Origin: Gammaproteobacteria bacterium
GTDB taxonomy: Bacteria; Pseudomonadota; Gammaproteobacteria; DSM-16500
Length of the DNA stretch: 64,000 nucleotides
Reading direction: 5' to 3'
Assembly: GCA_021324305.1 (NCBI GenBank)
Contig: JAJPJI010000024.1
Span: 1-64,000 of the forward strand
Both the position numbers and the translations under genes were made by a program. The notes beneath the pieces are model-generated. The model was not told the origin of the DNA. It worked only from the letters and a program-made list of their open reading frames with translations, and searched no databases. Below are positions 36,183 to 44,677 of this stretch, piece by piece; the stretch's first letter is position 1; each line of letters opens with the position of its first letter.

Positions 36183-37091
36183 CTACCCTCTGCCTCTCCG
36201 GTCTTTTTCGTTGTTGTCGATGCCGCTTTCTATAAATTTGATAATCTCGCCGGCTACATCAATGCCAGTGGTCTTTTCTATTCCTTCCAGTCCTGGAGAA
36301 GCATTCACTTCCATGATAAGTGGACCGCGGTTTGAACGGACAATATCAATGCCTGCGACATTTAACCCGATGATATGTGCGGCGCGTATCGCCATGTTGC
36401 GTTCTTCATCAGTGATGTCGACAGCGGTTGCAATCCCGCCGCGATGCAGATTGGAGCGAAATTCTTCCGGAGATTTCGATTGTCTTTTCATGGCGGCGAC
36501 GACTTTCCCGCCCACCACGAAGCAGCGGATATCGGCGCCGCCTGCTTCCTTGATATATTCCTGTACCATGATGTTGACTTTGAGCCCCAGAAACGCTTCA
36601 AGAACACTGCGGGCAGCTTTGGTGGTTTCAACCAGAATCACGCCGATACCTTGCGTGCCTTCCAGGAATTTGATGACCAGCGGAGGGCCGCCAACCATTT
36701 TGATCAAATCCTTGATTTCATCGAGAGAGTGGGCAAACCCTGTAATCGGCAACCCAATCCCTTTTTTCGAAAGCAGCTGCAATGAGCGCAGCTTGTCGCG
36801 GCCGCGAGTGATGGCAACGGAATCATTTACACAAAACACGCCCATCATTTCGAGTTGTCGCACAACTGCGGCGCCATAAAATGTGACCGAAGCGCCGATA
36901 CGCGGAATGACAGCGTCATAAACCTCAAGTTCATTTCCCTTGTAATGGATGGTCGGACGTGCGGAGGTGATATTCATGTAGCATCGCATGGTATCAATAA
37001 CGTCAGCACGATGGCCGCGAGCCTGAGCTGCTTCGATCAGGCGGTGTGTGGAATAAAGATTATGTTTCCTCGATAGTATCGCGATTTTCAT
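36183..37091 (-). CDS. rimK: RimK-type ATP-grasp alpha-L-glutamate ligase
   Basis: An ATP-grasp enzyme that adds glutamate residues to a peptide C-terminus (ribosomal protein S6 in E. coli) or makes poly-alpha-glutamate. The 302 residues show the ATP-grasp pattern: [47 protein letters not shown], and metal ligands in [18 protein letters not shown]. coli RimK has 300 residues. It is coupled by an ATGA overlap (37088-37091) to the RimB-like gene and converges with the DUF1704 peptidase gene. Confidence 0.93.
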   Translation of the reverse strand: MKIAILSRKHNLYSTHRLIEAAQARGHRADVIDTMRCYMNITSARPTIHYKGNELEVYDAVIPRIGASVTFYGAAVVRQLEMMGVFCVNDSVAITRGRDKLRSLQLLSKKGIGLPITGFAHSLDEIKDLIKMVGGPPLVIKFLEGTQGIGVILVETTKAARSVLEAFLGLKVNIMVQEYIKEAGGADIRCFVVGGKVVAAMKRQSKSPEEFRSNLHRGGIATAVDITDEERNMAIRAAHIIGLNVAGIDIVRSNRGPLIMEVNASPGLEGIEKTTGIDVAGEIIKFIESGIDNNEKDRRGRG

Positions 37092-37564
37092 TTCTTACGG
37101 ACCTTCGTTGTGACAAATGAACGGGCAGGGTTGACGATGAAATGTTTACGCAGCGCACTTCTTCCCAGTAACATTCTAAACAGCATGTTTTCCCGCTCAG
37201 TGAGAGTAATCTCAATCGACCAGGTTTGTCCAGCAATTGTAATCGGGGTCTGGATTACATAGCGCTCTTCCGTATGGCCGCCAGAGTCTGTTACAGGCCG
37301 CCTGTCAACGACAGTTGCAACACAGGAAATGACGTATTGCGTGTTGTGCTGCAAGGGATGGATATCAAACTGGATTTTGTGTAAGCCGTTTTCTTCAAAT
37401 GGCCTCAATGCAAAGGCGTGCAGCGCCGAGGTTCGTGCGCCGGTATCAATTTTGGCTTTTATTTTCGAGATGCCAAGGTCAGGCAGGCTGACCCATTCCC
37501 GCCAGCCAATAATCGGGTATTTGCGTATAGGCTTAATTAATTTCACATTATTTTCAAAATCCAT
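37088..37564 (-). CDS. RimB/DUF785 retropepsin-like (ATP-dependent zinc protease family) protein
   Basis: A 158-residue protein with the aspartic-protease-like motif [12 protein letters not shown] (Asp40-Thr-Gly) and a second hydrophobic block [17 protein letters not shown], the layout of a single-lobe retropepsin. Family members are called RimB or 'ATP-dependent zinc protease' and usually neighbour rimK. RimB has been reported to remove glutamates added to S6 by RimK in Pseudomonas. The translational coupling to rimK here supports that pairing. Confidence 0.9.
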   Translation of the reverse strand: MDFENNVKLIKPIRKYPIIGWREWVSLPDLGISKIKAKIDTGARTSALHAFALRPFEENGLHKIQFDIHPLQHNTQYVISCVATVVDRRPVTDSGGHTEERYVIQTPITIAGQTWSIEITLTERENMLFRMLLGRSALRKHFIVNPARSFVTTKVRKK

Positions 37565-37723
37565 TTCTGGGTCCCAGGGAGCAATGGTTATCCAGTTATC
37601 CTAGCATATTTCCAGTTAATATTATCTTAAGCTGCCGGGCATATAGTCAAAAAATTAGGGATGATTTCTGCCAATGGTCACCCCAGGATAAACCTCAAAA
37701 TAATGAATATGAAGGAGGCTGCT

Positions 37724-38173
37724 ATGGATTCGCGTATATTGAGAGAAGATGACATTAATTCAAATGAGTCTTTCGATGAATCAGCAGAGTTAATTTCAGA
37801 AGAATCAGCTTCAGCGGAGTTAAGCCAGGAAGATCTGGATGATGTCCGGGAGACAACTCATCCTGATATCCGCAGAAGTCAGCCAATAGCCATTATCTAT
37901 CCCAAGGTTGAAAAAAAGACATTCTCACCCATCATTATTAATAGCCCGGACGGTGAGTTACAGCCTTCCCCCATGTTGTTATTTGAAAGAAGCAGGGAAT
38001 TTCAAAATCTTCTGCGGCCGGGAGAATTTAATCGGCGCAGGAAAATGCTGGACAGATTTTTCGCGGGGCATCGCGTACAGGAGCAGCATCAACGCGGCCA
38101 GGAAGGTCAGAAGGATGCAAGACAGGATATGGTTGAAGGTTCTGACCAATCTCGCATGAATATCAGACAGTAA
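37724..38173 (+). CDS. Hypothetical acidic protein (149 aa)
   Basis: Not recognised. The first 55 residues are very acidic and serine-rich (DDINSNESFDESAELISEESASAEL), the middle is short and hydrophobic (SQPIAIIYPKVEKKTFSPIIINSPDG), and the C-terminus is polar and Arg/Gln-rich. There is no signal peptide. ATG 37724 has a full AAGGAGG 5 nt upstream, the strongest ribosome site nearby; a frame open to 37661 lacks one. Its 3' end overlaps the convergent ccmH stop by 11 nt. Confidence 0.65.
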   Translation: MDSRILREDDINSNESFDESAELISEESASAELSQEDLDDVRETTHPDIRRSQPIAIIYPKVEKKTFSPIIINSPDGELQPSPMLLFERSREFQNLLRPGEFNRRRKMLDRFFAGHRVQEQHQRGQEGQKDARQDMVEGSDQSRMNIRQ

Positions 38174-38600
38174 TTTTATGCTGTCTTTTAACCATCCGGA
38201 ACAGCGCAAGCAAAATGAATGCGATACCTATAAATGGAAAAGACCATAACAATCCGGTGAGTTTATTGAAACGTGGCTGCAATAAAATAAATTCACCGTA
38301 TCGTTTCACAAGATAGTTCTTGATTTCTTCATCGGATTTTTTCTCAGATACCATCTGATAGACTTTATCTCGCAAATCATTCGCAAGCGGGGCATTAGAG
38401 TCGGCTATATTCTGGTTTTGGCAGACAACACAGCGGATTTCCTTTGTCAGGGATTGAAAACGCAACGCATCACCTGTGGAAGTGAAAGGGTAGGAATCCT
38501 GGATGAGTGCATAGGCTGTGTTTGTGAATAGAAGAGCGAAGGCAGACAGAAGTAAAATTTTTTTCACGATGTTGCCATATAGGGAATGTCTCGCAGTCAT
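38163..38600 (-). CDS. ccmH: Cytochrome c maturation protein CcmH
   Basis: A periplasmic, membrane-anchored thioredoxin-like subunit of the haem lyase complex that reduces apocytochrome c. It has a signal peptide (KKILLLSAFALLFTNTAYA), the motif IRCVVCQNQNI (Cys57, Cys60), and one C-terminal membrane helix (LLWSFPFIGIAFILLAL). The length of 145 is that of short CcmH proteins without the TPR part, so a separate ccmI would be expected; none follows. The start overlaps the ccmG stop (TAATG). Confidence 0.95.
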   Translation of the reverse strand: MTARHSLYGNIVKKILLLSAFALLFTNTAYALIQDSYPFTSTGDALRFQSLTKEIRCVVCQNQNIADSNAPLANDLRDKVYQMVSEKKSDEEIKNYLVKRYGEFILLQPRFNKLTGLLWSFPFIGIAFILLALFRMVKRQHKITV

Positions 38601-39145
38601 TACGATTCCTCATATTTCCTGATTAGAGGATAGAGGGTTTCATCCCAGGTTTTTTGATCAATCGCGCCGATGTGGCGATAAACAATTTTTCCCTGTTTAT
38701 CGATCACAAAGGTTTCTGGCGTTCCATAAACACCCAGGTCAATGGCAACATCACCTTTTTTATCATCCCCGCTCATGACAAATGGATTGCCCTTGTTTAC
38801 CAGCCACTCCACAGCGTCTTTGGCCTGATCCTTGTAGACGATGCTGTAAATCGGTATGTGATATTGATCATTGATTTTCATCAGCATGGGGTGTTCCAGC
38901 TCGCATGCATAGCACCAGGTGGCCCAGACATTCAGCAATAAAACACGGCCAGTCAGTGCCTTGGATGTAAATGGTTTTTGCCCGGGGAACAGATTTGGCA
39001 GTGTGAAATTAGGGAGATTTTCTCCCAGCAGCGCTGAAGGCAGTTCATTGGTATTCGAATAAAAAAGCTCCCGTCCCAGCAACCCCAGTAATGCAAATAA
39101 AACAAGAAAAGGAACGATTTGTTTGATTCGTTGCAGCGGATTCAT
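38600..39145 (-). CDS. ccmG: Thiol:disulfide interchange protein CcmG/DsbE
   Basis: A membrane-anchored periplasmic thioredoxin that keeps apocytochrome c or CcmH reduced. One N-terminal helix (IVPFLVLFALLGLLG) is followed by a thioredoxin fold with WATWCYACELEHP (Cys78, Cys81), the TPETFVIDKQGKI block with the cis-Pro region, and 181 residues in all. The Tyr-Ala dipeptide inside CxxC is close to the usual CPTC/CVPC/CYAC variants. It overlaps ccmF by 4 nt upstream and ccmH by 1 nt downstream. Confidence 0.95.
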   Translation of the reverse strand: MNPLQRIKQIVPFLVLFALLGLLGRELFYSNTNELPSALLGENLPNFTLPNLFPGQKPFTSKALTGRVLLLNVWATWCYACELEHPMLMKINDQYHIPIYSIVYKDQAKDAVEWLVNKGNPFVMSGDDKKGDVAIDLGVYGTPETFVIDKQGKIVYRHIGAIDQKTWDETLYPLIRKYEES

Positions 39146-41054
39146 AATGATTTTCCATTCGGGTTTTGTGGAATGGGTTGTTTACGTTGCAATAATGTCA
39201 GCAAGCCACCCATGATCATAATCATTCCTCCAAACCATATCCAGCGAATAAATGGTTTATAGTAAAGCCGGACAGACCAATAATTATCCTCGAGTGGTTC
39301 GCCCAGGGCGATGTAAAGATCACGAAAAATGCCCGGATGAATATCGACTTTTGTCATCACCATTTGACGCACTGTATAAATTCGTTTTTCGGGATGCATG
39401 GTTGTAATATGACGGTGATTTTTGATTACTTCAAAATCTGCCTGGATGCCGCGATAGTTTGAGCCTGCCACGCCTTTTATGTTGTCGAAGTTGAATTGAT
39501 AAGGCCCAAGTGCGGCTGCCTCTCCCGGCTTAAGCCTGACTTCCCTTTCCAGGTTGAGGGTGCTTGAGAGCATGATGCCGATGACCAGGATAGCGAAGCC
39601 GGCGTGCGAGAGAGACATGCCAGGTAAAAAGCGCATGGATTCTGTGATGCTCAAAACGATCAGGAAGCTTAAACTCAAACTGACGACGGCGATACTGTCC
39701 AGTTGTCCAGTAACGTTCCAGAGTAAAACGAGAGCGACTATGATGCTGAGCAGCATTTTTTTCCGGATTTGCCGCCACAAGCTTTTCAGGGACTGCTGCT
39801 GCCAGTGAGTAAATACACCCAGTCCCATGAATGCCATGATAATCAGAACCAAAGGCATCATCACCTTGTTGAAATACGGCGCACCGACAGAAATCGTGCC
39901 AAGATGTAATGCATCAAGGATGAGTGGATATAATGTTCCAAGCAAAATCGTTGTCATGGCGACAAATAGCAAGGCACTGTTTAGCAGCAAGGCCATTTCA
40001 CGTGATAAAAATGCAAATGGCGGCGTGTGTTCATGGCTGAACTGTGAAATGCGGCCACATAAACAGCGAGAGCCGCAGCGATTAATATCGCGAGTAAAAG
40101 CAGAAGAAATACACCGCGTGCGGGGTCGTTGGCAAACGTGTGCGCGGAAATCAATACACCTGAACGCACCAGAAATGTTCCGAGCAGACTGAGTGCGAAG
40201 CTGATTATGGCGAGCAGGGCAGCCCAGCCTTTGGCAAGATGACGTTTTTCTGCGAGCAGCAGGACATGTATCAGTGCAGTTCCGGACAGCCATGGCAGCA
40301 AGGATGCATTTTCTACCGGATCCCAAAACCAGAAACCGCCCCAGCCTAATACACGATATGCCCACCAGCTTCCCAGGGTGATGCCGAGGGTCAAAAAACA
40401 CCATGCCGCGACTGCGAACCGGCGTGTTATCTGTGCCCATGCGCTATCCAGTTTGCCCCGGATCAGGGCGGCCTGCGTGATGGCAAAAGCGACTGAGAAA
40501 CCAACATACCCGGTATATAGCATGGGAGGATGAATGACGAATCCCGGGTCTTGCAGCAATGGAGTGAGATCGCGGCCCGTTTGCGGTTCCAGCGCCGGCA
40601 AAAAGGGATTTGAAGTTAACAGCAGGAAGCACAGGAAGCTGAAGCTGATAAGCCCGAGCACCGCGAGCGTCAGTGCCTGGAAATTCACTTCCTTCTCTCG
40701 TGGGGTATGAGAAGTGTAAATGGAGAATATCACGCTCCAGATATTTAATATCAATATCCATAATAATATCGATCCTTCATGCGCTCCCCATACTGCGGTC
40801 AAGCGGTACATGAGCGGAAGCGATGGATGAGAGTTGGCGGCAACATAGGCAATGGAAAAGTCATTCACGCCAAATGCGATGGTCATGAGCGCATAGGCGG
40901 CGGCAACAAAAATAAACTGGGCCCAGGCGCCGGGACGCGCACACGCAAGAAGATAGGGATTCTTTCGCAGGTATCCCCACAACGGGAAGACGCCTTGGCA
41001 AAAGGACAGGAATAGCGCGAAATATAGTGTAATTTCCCCAAATAACCTTATCAC
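39142..41054 (-). pseudogene. ccmF: Cytochrome c-type biogenesis protein CcmF, frameshifted
   Basis: CcmF is the multi-helix haem lyase subunit. The N-terminal part (WGAHEGSILLWIL; the WWD haem-handling segment GSWWAYRVLGWGGFWFWDPVENASLLPWL) runs in one frame from ATG 41054. Near 40055 the homologous sequence continues in the -1 frame (RISQFSHEHTPPFAFLSRE) to the stop at 39142. Adding one G in the run GTGGCC (minus strand) restores a 637-residue protein, the normal length. This is a sequencing error, a fresh mutation or a programmed/split arrangement; an ATG at 39996 could start a separate C-terminal half. The flanking ATGA overlaps are intact. Confidence 0.85.
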
Positions 41055-41482
41055 TTTGCGGCACCTTCTCTTATTGCCTGATACACATTTTTCGGCATGT
41101 AATTTTCGTCATGTTTTGCAAGTACCTGGGTGGCAATAAAGACACCCTGGGAATTCAGGCTGCCTTCAGCAATCACACCTTTGCCTTCACGGAACAGATC
41201 GGGAAGAATGCCGACATAACGAACGCGCTGGTCGCGTTTTAAATCGGTGACCACGAATTCCACTCCTAATCCCGTTTTGTCACGTACAACACTGCTGCTT
41301 TTCACCATGCCACCCAGCCGGAAATGATAATCAGCCGAAATATGCGCGTTAGCAATCTGCCCGGGCGTGAGAAAGACATTGATATTCTGTTTAAGCGCAT
41401 AAAGGATTAATCCGGCAGCAACGGTGATTCCCAGTGCGAATAAACCAACATAGTACAAACGGCGTTTATGGATTTTGTTCAT
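41051..41482 (-). CDS. ccmE: Haem chaperone CcmE
   Basis: A membrane-anchored periplasmic chaperone that binds haem covalently and passes it to CcmF. An N-terminal helix (YVGLFALGITVAAGLILYAL) is followed by an OB-fold (FRLGGMVKSSSV, EFVVTDLKRDQRVRYVGILPDLFREGKG) and the haem-binding His124 in LAKHDENYMP. The 143 residues are typical. Start and stop overlap ccmD and ccmF by ATGA. Confidence 0.97.
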   Translation of the reverse strand: MNKIHKRRLYYVGLFALGITVAAGLILYALKQNINVFLTPGQIANAHISADYHFRLGGMVKSSSVVRDKTGLGVEFVVTDLKRDQRVRYVGILPDLFREGKGVIAEGSLNSQGVFIATQVLAKHDENYMPKNVYQAIREGAAK

Positions 41483-41634
41483 GGTTTGTTTTTTTGTTCA
41501 CGCAAATATTTTTGCCAGCGGCGCCATGGAAGAAACCATTGTGAGAGCAGAAATGCGAACATGCATCCGTACGCGCTCCAAACGTAAAATCCGTAACCAC
41601 CCATATTTAAAAAATCCATCAAGATTTTTGTCAT
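41479..41634 (-). CDS. ccmD: Haem exporter protein CcmD
   Basis: A 51-residue protein with one membrane helix (GFYVWSAYGCMFAFLLSQW) after an N-terminal MTKILMDFLNMGGY, followed by a basic cytoplasmic tail (PWRRWQKYLREQ). This is the standard CcmD layout; CcmD releases holo-CcmE from the CcmABC complex. It overlaps the ccmC stop by ATGA at 41631-41634 and the ccmE start by ATGA at 41479-41482. It is short enough to be missed by length-filtered gene calling. Confidence 0.92.
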   Translation of the reverse strand: MTKILMDFLNMGGYGFYVWSAYGCMFAFLLSQWFLPWRRWQKYLREQKNKP

Positions 41635-42359
41635 CGCGTCTCCCGGATCCAGTGATGGTTAGCATCCAGCGCTGTTAATTCATAGCTCATACGCAGAAAC
41701 AGCACAATTGCATAATAGGTCAAAAAGGCAACAATCATGGCCAGCAAAGGATAGAGCATGGATGAATCAATGGCAGATGGCGCAAAGACTTTCAGTGTTG
41801 ATCCCTGATGCAGCGTGTTCCACCAGTAGACTGAATAATGAATAATCGGGATATCAACAAATCCAACGAGGACCAGGATAGCAGTGGCACGGCCACCCAC
41901 CTGTTTTTGTGACATGGCGGACTGAAACAGCATGATGCCAATGTAAAGAAATAACAGAATGAGTTCAGAGGTCAGGCGTGCATCCCATATCCACCATGTA
42001 CCCCACATGGGTTTGCCCCACAGGCTGCCGGTGACGAGGGCAAGCAAGGTAAATCCGGCTCCAATGGGCGCGCTGTGGCGCATGACAAGAAATGCCAGCT
42101 TGATACGCCAGACTATGCCTGCGACGGCTGCCGTCGCCATGACTGCATATATGAAAAGAGACAGGAATGCACAAGGCGCATGTACATAAATAATGCGAAA
42201 GCCATCACCTTGCAGATAATCCGCGGGTGCGAGAACCAAACCGCCTAGCATGCCGTAACTGAATGTCAGGACAAAAAGCGCTGATAGCCAGGGAAGCAGC
42301 CGGTTCGACAGGCCAAAAAATTTTTTTGGAGAGACGAGGCTGTTAAATAGGTGCCACAT
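41631..42359 (-). CDS. ccmC: Haem ABC exporter permease CcmC
   Basis: An inner-membrane protein with six helices that presents haem to CcmE. The WWD haem-handling motif is WGTWWIWDARLTSELILLFLYIG; flanking periplasmic His residues are present (YVHAPCAFLS; PIIHYSVYWW). The 242 residues match the family. It is the first ccm gene in the window; ccmA and ccmB are not adjacent upstream, where a divergent U-box gene begins, so they must be elsewhere. Confidence 0.96.
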   Translation of the reverse strand: MWHLFNSLVSPKKFFGLSNRLLPWLSALFVLTFSYGMLGGLVLAPADYLQGDGFRIIYVHAPCAFLSLFIYAVMATAAVAGIVWRIKLAFLVMRHSAPIGAGFTLLALVTGSLWGKPMWGTWWIWDARLTSELILLFLYIGIMLFQSAMSQKQVGGRATAILVLVGFVDIPIIHYSVYWWNTLHQGSTLKVFAPSAIDSSMLYPLLAMIVAFLTYYAIVLFLRMSYELTALDANHHWIRETR

Positions 42360-42467
42360 CCTGTTTATGCCTTACTTTTATAGTGTATAGTGGGTCAAAA
42401 TACTACCAAAGATGGTATATTCTGACAATAAAGTTCAATAGCAATTTAATTCAAGGAGCGAATCAGG

Positions 42468-43325
42468 ATGCGAGGACGAATCAGAGCAGGTGTGAATTAT
42501 GCTTTTATTGGTGCAGGCATGGGAATGGTTGCCGGATTGGTGGCAACAGAGCGGCTTAACAATACTCATGACTTATCTGACGCCTGGATCTGTTATCCGC
42601 ATCCCGGCACCAACAGCTGCGCAGACTTTAATCCTGTATTCTCAACCCGGACACATGCCTATCCCGATTTTTACCGGTCCAGGTGGCTGAGTTCGCGTGA
42701 TGTCACTTATATCATCGTTACAGTCATGGTGATATTTGCATTCTTCGGGGCTCTTTATGGTGTCCTTCGCGGCAGCCGGCTGCGTGATGCAGATATTCAT
42801 GTCAACAATGAGCCGGATCAGGTTGATGACGCTGATATGGGTGAGGCAAATGAGGATGCGCTGCCGCTCCTGATGCAGAATGCACCGGAGCAGCTTGAAA
42901 ATAGACATGAGCAGCGATTGAGAGAGGCAGGGTATCAGGGCGCTATCCCGGATGCCTATAAGGACCCGGTTTCCCGTTCCATCATGGTCAATCCCGTTAT
43001 TCTGATTACCAAGGATCATACCACCAGCCAGTCATACGATGAGGAAACCGTGCTCGATTTGATACAAAGAGAAAATTACCTCTGTCCGCTTACTCGCAAA
43101 CCATTCAAGGAATACATTTTGAATCGTGACCTGAAAAACTTGATCGACAAGTGGGTGGAGGACAGAATTGCTGAAATGGCGGCAAAACCTTTTAATGAAT
43201 TGCCTCGGGATATTGCTAAACAGAAACTGCTGGAGGCGCAGGGGTTTTTCCGGAAACGGGTGCCTGTCAAGCCGCTCAGCGAGGAAGATGTAAAATATCG
43301 CCAGTATTTGAGCAAGACGGTGTGA
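42468..43325 (+). CDS. Membrane-anchored U-box domain protein; candidate E3 ubiquitin ligase effector
   Basis: A 285-residue protein with two membrane helices (about 11-26 and 80-100), a polar acidic linker and a U-box at about 160-231. The U-box reads IPDAYKDPVSRSIMVNPVIL, then SYDEETVLDLI, YLCPLTRKPF (Cys206-Pro207) and LNRDLKNLIDKWV, matching the eukaryotic consensus position by position. U-boxes bind E2 enzymes. In bacteria they are known from translocated ligases such as Legionella LubX and GobX. Bacteria lack the matching E2, so a host target is likely. AAGGAG lies 10 nt before the ATG. Divergent from ccmC. Confidence 0.85.
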   Translation: MRGRIRAGVNYAFIGAGMGMVAGLVATERLNNTHDLSDAWICYPHPGTNSCADFNPVFSTRTHAYPDFYRSRWLSSRDVTYIIVTVMVIFAFFGALYGVLRGSRLRDADIHVNNEPDQVDDADMGEANEDALPLLMQNAPEQLENRHEQRLREAGYQGAIPDAYKDPVSRSIMVNPVILITKDHTTSQSYDEETVLDLIQRENYLCPLTRKPFKEYILNRDLKNLIDKWVEDRIAEMAAKPFNELPRDIAKQKLLEAQGFFRKRVPVKPLSEEDVKYRQYLSKTV

Positions 43326-43446
43326 AGCAGGGCTTGAAGGAATGAATCACCAGCCATGACATAGGATATGTAGATTGTGATACCATGCACCGGCTCATGA
43401 CGACCAGAAATGTGAGCATTTCCAAAAAAACCAAAGACCGAGTTAA

Positions 43447-44646
43447 ATGAAATTCATCGAACATGCCAAAGAAGGGTTGCTAAATTTATATTTTTCCAAG
43501 CTGCGTTCCGTGCTGGCGTTGCTGGGAGTGCTGGTTGGGACGGCGTCAGTTGTCGCAATGGTATCAGGCGGAGAATTGGCGACTAATGAAGCATTGAAGC
43601 AGTTCAAAGCGCTGGGAACAGACCTGCTTGCTGTTTCGATTAATATTTCTGCTGAGGATGCCGCGCAGAGTAATGGTAAAACCGAAAATCTGTCATTGTC
43701 ACAGGCGCTTGATCTTGGGAAAGCAGACAGGGACATTTTGCAGGTTGCGCCTTACACGCAATTATTTCAGACCATATTTTATAATGGCGCGCCAGTCAAT
43801 GGTATTATTCTCGGTGTAACCGACAGTTTCGCTGATATCGTGCAGATAAAAATGCAGTCTGGCAGATTTGTTTCTGTGTTCGACAAATATGAATTCTATT
43901 GTGTGGTAGGCCACGATGTTTATGACGCACTGAAAAAAATTTCCTTCAGGGAGCCGCTGGGGCAGCAATTACAAATCGGGAAAAATATTTTTGTGATTGT
44001 CGGCGTGGCTGATGCATGGCCGGAAAACAGTTTTGTTTACGCAAATATTGATAACTCGATTCTGATTCCCGTCATGACATCGACGCTTGTCAGTAAATAT
44101 GCTGTTATCAGCAATGTCATCATGCGCCTGTCGCAGCAGGCAGATATTCCATCAGTTGAAGACCATGTGACCGCCAGAGTCAATAGCCTGATTTCCGGAA
44201 AACAGGTCACATTCCGCAGCGCAAAGGAATTGATTGCGAAAATGAAAAAGCAGAGCAATATCCTCACGGTGTTTCTCGGATTGATAGGCAGCGTATCACT
44301 GATCGTCGGCGGCATCGGCGTGATGAATATCATGCTGGTTTCTGTCATCGAGCGGCGCCGGGAGATCGGCATACGGCTGGCGGTAGGCGCTAAACGCGGC
44401 GACATAGGCGCGCTGTTTTTGATGGAAGCTGTGATGTTGTCGCTGGTGGGCGGAACGTTGGGGGTGTTGATAGGAATCTTGATCGCTTATGTCATTGCCA
44501 TGATCTGGCATTGGGATTTTACCCTGTTTTTGTGGCCGCCCCTGGCCGGATTTTCTGTCTCGGTGGCGGTGGGTATTTTCTTTGGCTTTTATCCAGCCTA
44601 TCTTGCCTCACGACTCGATCCCATTGAGGCGCTGCGATCGGAGTAA
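43447..44646 (+). CDS. MacB/FtsX-type ABC transporter permease
   Basis: A 399-residue permease of the MacB/LolC class. The first helix (LRSVLALLGVLVGTASVVAMV) is followed by a large periplasmic MacB_PCD domain, then three C-terminal helices with the FtsX signature GGIGVMNIMLVSVIERRREIGIRLAVGAKRGDI. Such permeases pair with an ATPase (MacB type) and often a periplasmic adaptor (MacA) to export toxins or lipoproteins. Neither partner is next to it, so its ATPase would be encoded elsewhere. It converges with the F-box-like gene. Confidence 0.88.
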   Translation: MKFIEHAKEGLLNLYFSKLRSVLALLGVLVGTASVVAMVSGGELATNEALKQFKALGTDLLAVSINISAEDAAQSNGKTENLSLSQALDLGKADRDILQVAPYTQLFQTIFYNGAPVNGIILGVTDSFADIVQIKMQSGRFVSVFDKYEFYCVVGHDVYDALKKISFREPLGQQLQIGKNIFVIVGVADAWPENSFVYANIDNSILIPVMTSTLVSKYAVISNVIMRLSQQADIPSVEDHVTARVNSLISGKQVTFRSAKELIAKMKKQSNILTVFLGLIGSVSLIVGGIGVMNIMLVSVIERRREIGIRLAVGAKRGDIGALFLMEAVMLSLVGGTLGVLIGILIAYVIAMIWHWDFTLFLWPPLAGFSVSVAVGIFFGFYPAYLASRLDPIEALRSE

Positions 44647-44677
44647 GGATGTTAGCGCCATATGCCTGGCACTGGCA

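Noticed and set aside
40057-40440. The N-terminal 128 codons of the frame 39142-40440 as a separate protein
   Set aside because: This part is out of frame with CcmF and reads as Arg/Cys-rich noise. Only the part after about 40055 matches CcmF, so the whole is explained by a frameshift.
42433-42450. TTCAAT/TTTAAT repeat upstream of the U-box gene, as a PmrA box
   Set aside because: One half-site is imperfect, and the ATG is 18 nt away, so it cannot overlap a -35.
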